Source: a bacterium (lineage in GTDB: Bacteria; Bacteroidota; Ignavibacteria; Kapaibacteriales; UBA2268). From it: 13,407 nucleotides of DNA. Made by a program: the position numbers and the translations under genes. Of this stretch, positions 7,201-13,407 are shown piece after piece; the first letter of the stretch is position 1; every line of letters begins with the position of its first letter. The DNA is taken from assembly GCA_024710535.1 (NCBI GenBank), contig JANJUO010000263.1:1-13407 (forward strand), read 5' to 3'. Below the pieces are notes generated by a model that was not told the origin of the DNA, searched no databases, and worked only from the letters and a program-made list of their open reading frames with translations.

Positions 7201-8556
7201 TGCTTTTGAAATATTACTCAATGCGTTAAATGCATCCAAAATTCCGGCACCCATATCAAAAGTCCATCCATTTGCACTATTTGCACTTGATTGAAGAATT
7301 GATTTGATTTCTCCGGGAGTCAAATCGGGTGCTTTTTCCAAAAGCATAGCCGCAACTGCCGATACATAAGGTGCCGCCATCGAAGTGCCGCCCACCGCTT
7401 TGTATGCTTTATTTGGCGAGGTTGTCCAAACCTCCTGACCGGGAGCAACAATATCAATCAAATATCCATAATTTGAATTCGATGCTCGCTTGCCATCTTT
7501 ATTTGAGCCACCAACGCTGATTATTTCTTGATAATCCGATGGAAAGTGTGGAAAAGTCCAGTTGTTGTTGCCAGAGGATGCAGAAATCGCCACGTTCATT
7601 TCGTTTGCAAATTTTACTGCAGAGTAAACAATTGGCGATTCGTAACTCTCGCCAAAACTAAAATTCAGCACTTTTGCACCATTCAAAACAGCATAAATTA
7701 TCGCTCTTGCAATATCATCTGATTCTGCATTCCCAGATGCATCGAATGCTTTTGCAGTTAGAATTTTCGCATTAAAAGCAAGTCCTGCAACTCCAATTTT
7801 ATTATTACTTTCTGCCGCAATTATTCCTGCAACAAGCGTTCCGTGGTCGTGCTGATCTTCGGGAATTGCATCTGGCTCCGAAAAGTCGCCAAAATTCACA
7901 AGATATTGATCAACAAAATCATAGCCGATAACATCATCAACAAATCCATTGCCATCATCATCAATACCGTTCAAATCTCCATAAATGCCATCCTTCTGTA
8001 TAGTAGAAGCCCAAGGTTCGAAAGTGCCATTTTTATTAAGATCTTCTTTTGAATTTGTCCAAAGTTGATTTTTCAGGTCAGGATGCTCAAAGTCAATCCC
8101 CGTATCAATCACGCCAACAATCACTCCTTTTCCAGTTGCAATTTTCCAAGCAGATTCTGCTTTCACTTGAGAGTGTCCCCATTGATCAGGATATTTTTCA
8201 TCGTTTGGTTTGTATTGTAATTGCTCGATTGTATAGATATAATTTGGAAAAACTGCTTCAATATTTTCATTTGTTGAGATTGATTGAAGCAAAGAATAAT
8301 CATCTTTTATATCAAGCACATAGTATTTTGCAAGTTCATTAATTTCATAATATTGCTTAGAATTCAGAAGTTTATTTTCATTTATTTTATCAAGCATTTT
8401 CATATCGAAAATCGGCTTGAACTTATTGCTATTTTGTAATTCAGCAGGAATTTTTGCATTGTTTTTGAATTTAACAATATAAGAATTATAATTAGCAGAA
8501 AATGAAAATTCAATCAAAGAAATCAAAATTGCAGTAAGCAAAATAATATTTTTCAT
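4285..8556 (-). CDS. Secreted multidomain subtilisin (S8) with FG-GAP propeller and T9SS-like C-terminal domain
   Basis: Extracellular serine endopeptidase of about 1,423 residues, numbered from the ATG at 8556. That start gives a clean Sec signal peptide (1-20); a TTG four codons earlier is less likely. An I9-like propeptide region covers about 25-105. The S8 catalytic domain (about 122-450) has Asp151 in VIDTG, His238 in DHGTLVAG, oxyanion Asn330 in SGN and Ser392 in GGTSMAAP. An inserted Asp-rich loop near 194-208 resembles calcium sites of related peptidases. After a beta-rich linker, residues 730-1015 hold six DxDxDG-like loops (starting near 730, 780, 836, 885, 960, 1005), as in FG-GAP/VCBS propellers. 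Then come a fibronectin III-like domain (about 1036-1125), one or two Ig/SbsA-like domains (about 1126-1325), and a sorting domain (about 1330-1423) with SPNP, ISIMDLNG and LKTGIYMYEV, typical of type IX-secreted proteins. Own substrate unknown. Confidence 0.93.
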   Translation of the reverse strand: MKNIILLTAILISLIEFSFSANYNSYIVKFKNNAKIPAELQNSNKFKPIFDMKMLDKINENKLLNSKQYYEINELAKYYVLDIKDDYSLLQSISTNENIEAVFPNYIYTIEQLQYKPNDEKYPDQWGHSQVKAESAWKIATGKGVIVGVIDTGIDFEHPDLKNQLWTNSKEDLNKNGTFEPWASTIQKDGIYGDLNGIDDDGNGFVDDVIGYDFVDQYLVNFGDFSEPDAIPEDQHDHGTLVAGIIAAESNNKIGVAGLAFNAKILTAKAFDASGNAESDDIARAIIYAVLNGAKVLNFSFGESYESPIVYSAVKFANEMNVAISASSGNNNWTFPHFPSDYQEIISVGGSNKDGKRASNSNYGYLIDIVAPGQEVWTTSPNKAYKAVGGTSMAAPYVSAVAAMLLEKAPDLTPGEIKSILQSSANSANGWTFDMGAGILDAFNALSNISKAETNIIYPKNEQIFYIDKFNTINLIGTITNPLFDSLAIVVKHINTGIEKKFPAGKNQIVNDTIYNIPKSAFLSDTINLLGNFVIKSVIYLTNGKFLEKNTIVNIDSSSRFALNEFRVLNPIFNNKRIVLVAGVTTMKSKLTIGFKPKGSSEKYQYLSQIESQSNNSIIIIDDIVPSGVTYSAVAYFTNNINDTIKKEFEFTRQPDNYHNANFLRKSYNFGRAYLHNQSADLFANKKKSIVVNDLTNLSFGKTLALEFDKNGFTLVDSLVNGLLPVGYGDSNGDGIAEVLLMGGYKTAIYQYNKETTRLFDKPIFESPNTKSFWADKFFDIDRDGKPDIIAYRNDPAERSYFVYSFKNGKYDSIATAKIPEDFKYRDLSKSCVIDDLDNDGIYELAFSNEAGQIFIFKYHDNKFNLQFVDSTIISQSTQMLENIDIDGDGKQEIIQINYGSKELFNANSQSESIWTIRIIKHKENDIYEEIYKDHIWGVRAGFTKQGWGFRNGLSKGNIDNKPGDEIIISTFPNLYALKWNNQTKKLDNFWYYPSTLSNSVIIEDFDGNGINEIGISTFNNTSFFEFDKSFNGPAVPNDFDGWALSDTTCTLNWSAMNDAEEYYLYSVDLKNNTANYISSTKNNFVNFSGLTKGNFYDFVIKSFNSKMEPQLSDFTEIVTVYANAPIKITELTQSGDSQLIAKYNGKLPDKVIDPKNFTISSEMGEIFATHSNKMSDSTLLLTFDFQNFESKEYNLNAKSFRDFYRNPTSEQTLKFNYKKVEKQDEIYITKLEMFSTSLIKIWFSESLDKASAEVLNNYSMAPYGEVLSIDIDEFDKRGVVMFITDELKIRGARGYNYTITAKNLFSESGKPITKGAGATIGFTLAMSQLDDVYMSPNPLKYNEMEAVRFSNLSQKAIISIMDLNGNKLAEITENDGNGGAEWNGLDYNGNKLKTGIYMYEVTGYRADGTRILPVSKKFAVLP

Positions 8557-8630
8557 CAAGCAGTCCAAATTACTAATTTCACAATGATTAATTGACGTAA
8601 GTATTTTGGTTTTGATTTAGAGTTCATTTT

Positions 8631-8672
8631 TTGAAAAATAAAAAAAGTGCCACATTCAAAAAAAGTGGCACT
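8631..8672 (-). terminator. Rho-independent terminator of the pyrophosphatase gene
   Basis: Perfect 8-bp inverted repeat AGTGCCAC (8646-8653) / GTGGCACT (8665-8672) with an 11-base loop. On the minus strand the stem is followed by a T-rich run (8645 down to about 8631), and it sits 25 bases after the ppa stop codon. It insulates the downstream subtilisin gene from ppa transcription. Confidence 0.9.
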
Positions 8673-8697
8673 TCAATCATAATTGTTGAAAAACAAA

Positions 8698-9426
8698 TTA
8701 ATTTGATTTTTTTCTTAATTCCTGAGCAAAACTAAATGCTTCCATTGCCGCAACGGACAATTTATTTTCTAATTTTCCAAATTTCTTAATATAATCTTTT
8801 CGGCTTCTATTAATTACTTCGTGCGCCTCATCTTTGGAGTAAGTATGAGTAATTTCACATCTTGGAGTGATTTGCCCCGGCATATCTTTATAAGTTAGAA
8901 AATAGTGCTTTAAACGATTAATCATCGAATCCGGCACATCCATAATATCAGCAAATCCGGAATAAACTTCATCATTTTTCAGAATAGCAATAATTTTATC
9001 ATCTGCCTCGCCGCCATCAATCATTCTGAATCCGCCAATTGGAGTTGCTTGCAATAAAATATCACCATGCATGATATTTCTTTCGGTTAAAACACAAATA
9101 TCTAATGGGTCGCCATCGCCTACAATATCTCTTCTTCCAGTTTTGGAATTACAAAAATCAGCAACCGTTTTTCCGCAGTAAGTTTGCGGGATAAATCCAT
9201 AAAGAGCAGGAATATGATTTGAAAATTTTTGCGGTCTGTCAATTTTCAGATAACCGGTTTCTTTATCAACCTCATATTTTAAAGTATCGGTTGGAACAAC
9301 TTCGATATAGCAGGTAACGGTTTCAGGAGCATCACCACCTATTTTTACTCCATGCCATGGATGAGATTTATATCTTAAACCTGCTAATCGCCAAAATTCA
9401 CTTAATGATTCCACTTTCTTTTTCAA
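8698..9426 (-). CDS. ppa: Inorganic pyrophosphatase, family I
   Basis: Cytosolic Mg-dependent hydrolase of pyrophosphate to two phosphates, pulling biosynthetic reactions such as PRPP use and ADP-heptose formation forward. The family signature DGDPLD is at 104-109, with further metal/substrate residues in ADDKIIA (141-147); RPQKFSN (64-70), YGFIPQTYC (76-84) and KHYFLTYK (173-180) are also conserved. At 242 residues it is longer than the E. coli enzyme (about 175), with an HPWHG-containing N-terminal segment (22-26) and a helical C-terminal tail; these resemble the chlamydial-type enzymes. The frame begins at a TTG codon (9426), and there is no in-frame ATG upstream before a stop; a GTG at codon 5 is an alternative start. 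It has its own terminator and is divergent from the next gene. Confidence 0.94.
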   Translation of the reverse strand: MKKKVESLSEFWRLAGLRYKSHPWHGVKIGGDAPETVTCYIEVVPTDTLKYEVDKETGYLKIDRPQKFSNHIPALYGFIPQTYCGKTVADFCNSKTGRRDIVGDGDPLDICVLTERNIMHGDILLQATPIGGFRMIDGGEADDKIIAILKNDEVYSGFADIMDVPDSMINRLKHYFLTYKDMPGQITPRCEITHTYSKDEAHEVINRSRKDYIKKFGKLENKLSVAAMEAFSFAQELRKKSN

Positions 9427-9569
9427 TTTTATTAAACAAATAGACTCAAAAATAAAACAATTTCATAACAAAATTGTAATATTTTTTTTAAAATTAAATT
9501 AATTTGTAACTTTTATGAATTTTGAGTAGTTTTATATTATTGAGAAGTACAAAATTTGAATGGTTTGTT

Positions 9570-10373
9570 ATGATTATTAAAATACTTATTATAATGATTT
9601 TTATTATACTTATAGGATGCGATTCCGGTAATGCAATAGATCCAAATATTAAAGTATTCAAAAACTTTATGCCTTTGAAAATCGGTAATTATTGGGTTTA
9701 TCAAACAATTGAAATAGACCAGAGCGGAAAACTGCTAAATTTTACAAAAAGATTAGATTCTTTTGTGATTAGTTCTCAAAAGCAAATGAGCATAAAGTCA
9801 GATGGTAAAATTGCGGACTATTCTGTATATAAATTGGACTTATTTTCTGATGGTTTATTTGTGAATTCACGATATTATAACAATAGAGCCGGCATTTTGT
9901 CGGTTGTTTATGATAAAGATAATTTTATTATCAATGATCTTAGCCCAACATTTGCATATTTAATCAATCAAAATGAATTAAAATGGAATGCCTTCAAATA
10001 TAGCAATGAAAATTATCAATTTGAATTTGAAAAGGTGACATATAAATCTTTATATGATGTAACAATAAACTCACAAGTAATTTACAGCGATGATATGACG
10101 GTGCCAGCTGGTACTTTCAATTTTAATCAATACGAAGAATTGATAGACACTCGATTACTTTTCGATTATCAAGATTATATAAATGCGGTTAGATACTATA
10201 AAATTGAAAATATATACAGATTTTCCGAAGGGTATGGATTGATATATTGGCTCCAAAAACCAACTTACGAGAGATATATACCAATAAATTCTTCTCCAAA
10301 TTTTCCATCAAAAATTACTTATATTAATGGAGTTCAAAGAGAACTCGTTCGTTTCAAAGTAGAATTGAAATAA
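9570..10373 (+). CDS. Putative lipoprotein of unknown function
   Basis: Not recognised as a named family. From the ATG at 9570 it is 267 residues and begins with a very hydrophobic leader and a perfect lipobox, LIGC (14-17), so Cys17 should be lipidated; an earlier in-frame TTG at 9522 would add 16 poorly fitting residues. The mature part is rich in Tyr, Asn, Lys and Phe, predicted mainly beta, with FMPLKIGNYWVY (33-44), VPAGTF (178-183) and SEGYGLIYW (219-227). These three elements (PLxxGNYW, then VPAGTF, then GxGLI) recur, as I recall, in uncharacterised secreted proteins of Ignavibacteria and related bacteria. Its 5' region is divergent with ppa. A 121-base gap separates it from the next plus-strand gene. 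Confidence 0.82.
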   Translation: MIIKILIIMIFIILIGCDSGNAIDPNIKVFKNFMPLKIGNYWVYQTIEIDQSGKLLNFTKRLDSFVISSQKQMSIKSDGKIADYSVYKLDLFSDGLFVNSRYYNNRAGILSVVYDKDNFIINDLSPTFAYLINQNELKWNAFKYSNENYQFEFEKVTYKSLYDVTINSQVIYSDDMTVPAGTFNFNQYEELIDTRLLFDYQDYINAVRYYKIENIYRFSEGYGLIYWLQKPTYERYIPINSSPNFPSKITYINGVQRELVRFKVELK

Positions 10374-10458
10374 ATTTTTAATTTTTTTTAAAAGAAATAT
10401 TATCATTTAGTATAAGTAAAATTAATAATGTTTGGTAAATAATAAAAAAGCAATTAAT

Positions 10459-10487
10459 TTTGAATCTGTGGTTTATTTATATATTTG
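10459..10487 (+). promoter_or_regulatory. Candidate promoter immediately upstream of the Ig-like lipoprotein gene
   Basis: TATATTTG (10480-10487) matches the Bacteroidetes -7 element TAnnTTTG and is preceded by TTTG (10459-10462) at a spacing of 17, slightly short of the usual 19-21. The -7 element ends only seven bases before the ATG at 10495, so a transcript from it would have almost no leader. Chance match cannot be excluded in such AT-rich DNA. Confidence 0.3.
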
Positions 10488-10494
10488 CTTTCAG

Positions 10495-12237
10495 ATGACA
10501 GTTACCGAAAAAAACGTAAATAATATTAATTTTCAAATAGTTAAAATATTTGGATTGTTGGTATTTCTATTAATATTTGCAATCTTTAACTCTTGTGCGG
10601 TTATCGAAGCGCCTTCGGGTGGTCCAAAAGATACAATTCCACCTGAAATCAGATATTCCTCAATTCAAAGAGGCACATTGAATTTTGAAGAAAAAAGTAT
10701 AACACTTCGCTTTAGCAAATATATGGACAAGGGAAAAGTGCTTGAAAATTTGAGTATTTCACCAAAAACAGAACTTAAATTTGATTGGAGCGGCAAAGAA
10801 CTCGAAATATTATTCCAAAAGCAATTAGATACAAATACTACTTATTCATTGCAATTAGGCACAGAATATACAGATTATTATAATGTGAAGCCGGCTGAGG
10901 CATTTGAATTGATATTTTCTACCGGCAATAAATTAGACAGCGGGATAATTTCAGGAAAATTAATTGACGAAAGATCTGCCGGAGCATTTATCTTTGTTTA
11001 CAATATTACAAATATAAATGCTGATACATTGAATTTTAGGCATACTTTGCCAAACTATAGAGTGCAAATTGGAACAAGTGGCGAGTTTCGTCTTGGAGCA
11101 ATAAAAGACGGCAAGTACAGAGTTTTTGCCATTCGCGATGAATTCAAGAACGAACTTTATGATGATAATGATGCGTTTGGTGCTCCGGAAAGTGATATTG
11201 TAGTAAAAGATGCAAAATCAGCGTCCCTTGTTTTGAGAATTGGACCTCCTGTTGATAAAACTCCACCTGAACTGATGTCTGCTGAAGCAAATTATGCAAA
11301 CATAATTGTTGCAAGATTTTCAGAAAGTTTAGATTCAAATTTTGTTCGTTCTGAATCATTTTATTTAATTGACTCAGCAAATTCCAATCCTATAAAAATT
11401 AATGGAGTAAGTTTTGCCGGAAATAATCGTGATGTTACGATTTATACTGATGAAATGCTTGATTCGGCAAAATTATACATCTTAACAGCATTCAAACTTT
11501 CAGAATTTAGCATTCGAGATACTTCGGGAAATTTGATCGATTCAATAAATATGGCAAAATTTAATGGATATTCAAGAATTGATTCAACTCAACCCAAAAT
11601 CAATGCTTATCCATTCGGTGATAGCGTTAGCAATATCGCACAAAATAAATATATTAGATTTATATTCAGCAATCCTATCGACACAGCTTCATTCAGAAAT
11701 TCATTAACTATGAAAAAACTTGATTCAAAAAATTCAATTGAATATAGAATATTACCTTTCCTTAATAATGTTGTAAGACTTGAGCCAATAGAAATATTTG
11801 AGCCAGAAACTTGGTATGAATTAATCCTAAAAAGCAAAACTTTAAAAGGACTTAACGGAATTTATGCTCAAGACACGACCATAAGATTAAGATTCAGAAC
11901 AAGCGACCTACGATCACTCGGTAATGCTTCGGGAACAGTGCGAGGAGTAGATTTTTGCAAAGATAAATTAATAATTACAATTTTTAATAAAGATAAGAAT
12001 AAACGATATATCTCCAAAACAGATAAAGATGGCAAATGGAATTTTAGCAATATAGAGCCGGGAGAATATTCAATTGAAGCATTTTGTGATAGCAATACTG
12101 ATGGATTGTATAGTTTTGGAACTGCAATACCATTCAGTTTCTCTGAGCCGTTTTTCATTGTTGAAAGTAAATTAAATATTCGTTCCAGATGGAATGTTGA
12201 AGACTTTATTATCAATATAAGCGAACCGGAAAAATGA
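10495..12237 (+). CDS. Ig-like (SbsA/Big_5-type) domain lipoprotein
   Basis: Envelope lipoprotein of 580 residues, of a type widespread in Bacteroidota. The leader (13-33) ends at Cys34 (preceding FNS), followed by the characteristic APSGGPKDTIPPE (39-51). Suggested domains: Ig-like 1 (about 47-145, with LRFSKYMD), a transthyretin/carboxypeptidase-regulatory-like unit (149-247, with GEFRLGAIKDGKYRVFA), Ig-like 2 (256-358), Ig-like 3 (365-470), and a second regulatory-like unit (476-574, with KDGKWNFSNIEPGEYSIEAF). Precise function unknown; probably structural or binding, at the outer membrane or periplasmic face. The ATG at 10495 is preferred to an in-frame TTG at 10432, because it gives a sensible leader. 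Its stop overlaps the start of the TrkH gene (ATGA), so the two are likely translated together. Confidence 0.85.
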   Translation: MTVTEKNVNNINFQIVKIFGLLVFLLIFAIFNSCAVIEAPSGGPKDTIPPEIRYSSIQRGTLNFEEKSITLRFSKYMDKGKVLENLSISPKTELKFDWSGKELEILFQKQLDTNTTYSLQLGTEYTDYYNVKPAEAFELIFSTGNKLDSGIISGKLIDERSAGAFIFVYNITNINADTLNFRHTLPNYRVQIGTSGEFRLGAIKDGKYRVFAIRDEFKNELYDDNDAFGAPESDIVVKDAKSASLVLRIGPPVDKTPPELMSAEANYANIIVARFSESLDSNFVRSESFYLIDSANSNPIKINGVSFAGNNRDVTIYTDEMLDSAKLYILTAFKLSEFSIRDTSGNLIDSINMAKFNGYSRIDSTQPKINAYPFGDSVSNIAQNKYIRFIFSNPIDTASFRNSLTMKKLDSKNSIEYRILPFLNNVVRLEPIEIFEPETWYELILKSKTLKGLNGIYAQDTTIRLRFRTSDLRSLGNASGTVRGVDFCKDKLIITIFNKDKNKRYISKTDKDGKWNFSNIEPGEYSIEAFCDSNTDGLYSFGTAIPFSFSEPFFIVESKLNIRSRWNVEDFIINISEPEK

Positions 12238-13407
12238 CAGAAAACGAAAAACGCAACAAGGCAAAATTAATATTTGATTTTGTTTTTATATTTATCGGCT
12301 TTTTGGCTTTTGTATCATTTATCCTTGCAATTGGATTCTATCTTAATCCGGTACAATTAGAGATTCTTAATTATATATCTGACGTCATAGTAATACTATT
12401 TATAGCGCAAGAATTATTGAGAATTGTTTTTGTTAAAAACAGATATGAATTTTTATTTGAGCGCTGGTTTGAGCTGTCGATGGTAGTATTACTGCTTTTG
12501 CATTTGTTTTTCCCGGACGGGATTTATTCAATTATTACTCTTTTTATGCCACGAGTAGAAATAAAGCATATTTCTTTGTTTTATGTAGCAATTATATCAG
12601 TAGCAATAATATTTGTATTTTTAATTAAAAGTTTGAGATATAATCACTTAATTGCAAAAATCAAATTGCATCCGGGTGCTATTTTTTCTTTAAGTTTTTT
12701 GATTGTAATAATTAGTGGCGCTCTTGCTTTAAGTCTTCCAAGAGCAACACCCCCAACTTATTCCATTCGTTTCATCGACGCATTATTTACATCAACAAGT
12801 GCTGTATGCGTAACGGGATTGACTACAATCGACATCACAACTTCTTTCACTTTGCTTGGAAAATTTATCATTTTAATATTAATCCAAATAGGTGGATTAG
12901 GAGTGATGACTCTTACAACTTTTTTTGCAATTGTATTTGCCGGGGGATTAAGTGTTAAAGTAAGAGTGATGCTAAAAGATATGCTAAGCCAAGAGTCAGT
13001 TGTTGAGGTGTGGCGTCTGCTTTTTAGAATTTTTTCATTAACAATAATTATCGAAATAATCGGTGCTTTTATTCTTTATTTTTCAATTGGCGGAGATTTA
13101 TTTAATTTTAATAAATCATTATTTTATGAGTGTTGTTTTCATTCTGTATCTGCCTTTTGTAATGCAGGATTTTCTCTCTACAGCGATGGTTTTATAAATA
13201 ATGCAGTTACAAATAATTATTCTTATTTGTCAGTAATTATGATTCTTATTGTTCTTGGTGGATTGGGCTTCACAACACTTGTAAATTTTGGAATTCTTTT
13301 CAAATACAAAACAGACAAGCGCCCATTCAGTCTAAAATTTTCTCTAATGAGCAAGATTATTGTTTTTTCAACAATCATTTTAATTGTGGTTGGATCTATT
13401 TTGATAT
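12234..13407 (+). CDS. trkH: TrkH/KtrB family potassium uptake subunit, N-terminal part
   Basis: Inner-membrane K+ translocating subunit; the gene runs off the window after about 391 codons. The start overlaps the upstream stop as ATGA (12234-12237). Residues from about 145 match the family: a first membrane helix, then the first selectivity-filter loop TSTSAVCVTGL (186-196), IQIGGLGVMTL, and a second P-loop FHSVSAFCNAGF (302-313) followed by LGGLGFTTL. Each filter carries the conserved Gly (195, 312). The third and fourth repeats lie outside. Ahead of the family core are about 140 residues with four hydrophobic segments (about 12-38, 44-66, 78-93, 111-132), a feature not found in E. coli TrkH. 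The Trk/Ktr nucleotide-binding partner (TrkA/KtrA) is not visible here and may follow. Confidence 0.92.
   Translation, partial: MTENEKRNKAKLIFDFVFIFIGFLAFVSFILAIGFYLNPVQLEILNYISDVIVILFIAQELLRIVFVKNRYEFLFERWFELSMVVLLLLHLFFPDGIYSIITLFMPRVEIKHISLFYVAIISVAIIFVFLIKSLRYNHLIAKIKLHPGAIFSLSFLIVIISGALALSLPRATPPTYSIRFIDALFTSTSAVCVTGLTTIDITTSFTLLGKFIILILIQIGGLGVMTLTTFFAIVFAGGLSVKVRVMLKDMLSQESVVEVWRLLFRIFSLTIIIEIIGAFILYFSIGGDLFNFNKSLFYECCFHSVSAFCNAGFSLYSDGFINNAVTNNYSYLSVIMILIVLGGLGFTTLVNFGILFKYKTDKRPFSLKFSLMSKIIVFSTIILIVVGSILI

Noticed and set aside
5869..8342. Several short plus-strand ORFs opposite the subtilisin gene, and one minus-strand ORF at 6471-6695 in another frame
   Set aside because: All lie inside the conserved, continuous subtilisin frame and show no domain or plausible composition of their own.
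9447..9454. TATTTTTG on the minus strand as a ppa promoter -7 element
   Set aside because: The only upstream TTTG is 14 bases away, too close for the known spacing, and the region is nearly all A/T.
10432..10494. N-terminal extension of the Ig-like lipoprotein from a TTG codon
   Set aside because: It would push the lipoprotein leader 21 residues inward; the ATG at 10495 gives a normal leader.
11144..12215. Three minus-strand ORFs of 76-115 codons opposite the Ig-like lipoprotein
   Set aside because: They are complementary to well-formed Ig-like domain coding sequence and have no start context or recognisable motif.

Overview
The window is an AT-rich piece of a Gram-negative chromosome, most likely from the Bacteroidota/Chlorobiota side of the FCB group (Ignavibacteria or Kapabacteria-like lineages fit best; this is inferred from gene content, not from a search). 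The signs are a tRNA–prs–rplY cluster, an LPS heptose-activation gene, a very large subtilisin ending in a type IX secretion-like sorting domain, several lipoproteins, SD-poor A-rich leaders, and one or two promoters resembling the Bacteroidetes TTTG–N19–TAnnTTTG form.

Layout. 1-26: 3' end of a tRNA (probably Gln). 56-1634: prs (PRPP synthetase) and rplY (ribosomal protein L25), plus strand, closed by a strong hairpin terminator at 1652-1680 that also serves the convergent minus-strand genes. 1706-3908: a compact minus-strand operon read as rfaE2 (heptose-1-phosphate adenylyltransferase), then a lipoprotein glutaminyl cyclase, then a YihY/BrkB membrane protein, with gaps of 16 and 6 bases. 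3909-4284: a gene-free stretch holding a plausible promoter for that operon. 4285-8556: one minus-strand gene for a roughly 1,420-residue secreted multidomain subtilisin. 8698-9426: minus-strand inorganic pyrophosphatase with its own terminator. 9570-10373, 10495-12237 and 12234-13407: plus-strand genes for an unrecognised lipoprotein, an Ig-like-domain lipoprotein and, overlapping it by ATGA, a TrkH/KtrB potassium-transport subunit with an extra N-terminal membrane domain, cut by the window end.

Functionally the window mixes housekeeping (PRPP synthesis, ribosome, pyrophosphate removal) with envelope biology (LPS heptose, periplasmic pyroglutamate formation, membrane and surface proteins, K+ uptake). 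I found no mobile element, CRISPR array, toxin-antitoxin pair or defence cluster, and no convincing undescribed system. The points most worth following are the lipidated glutaminyl cyclase in a lineage that appears to secrete through T9SS, the Ig-lipoprotein/TrkH translational coupling, and the extra membrane domain on TrkH.
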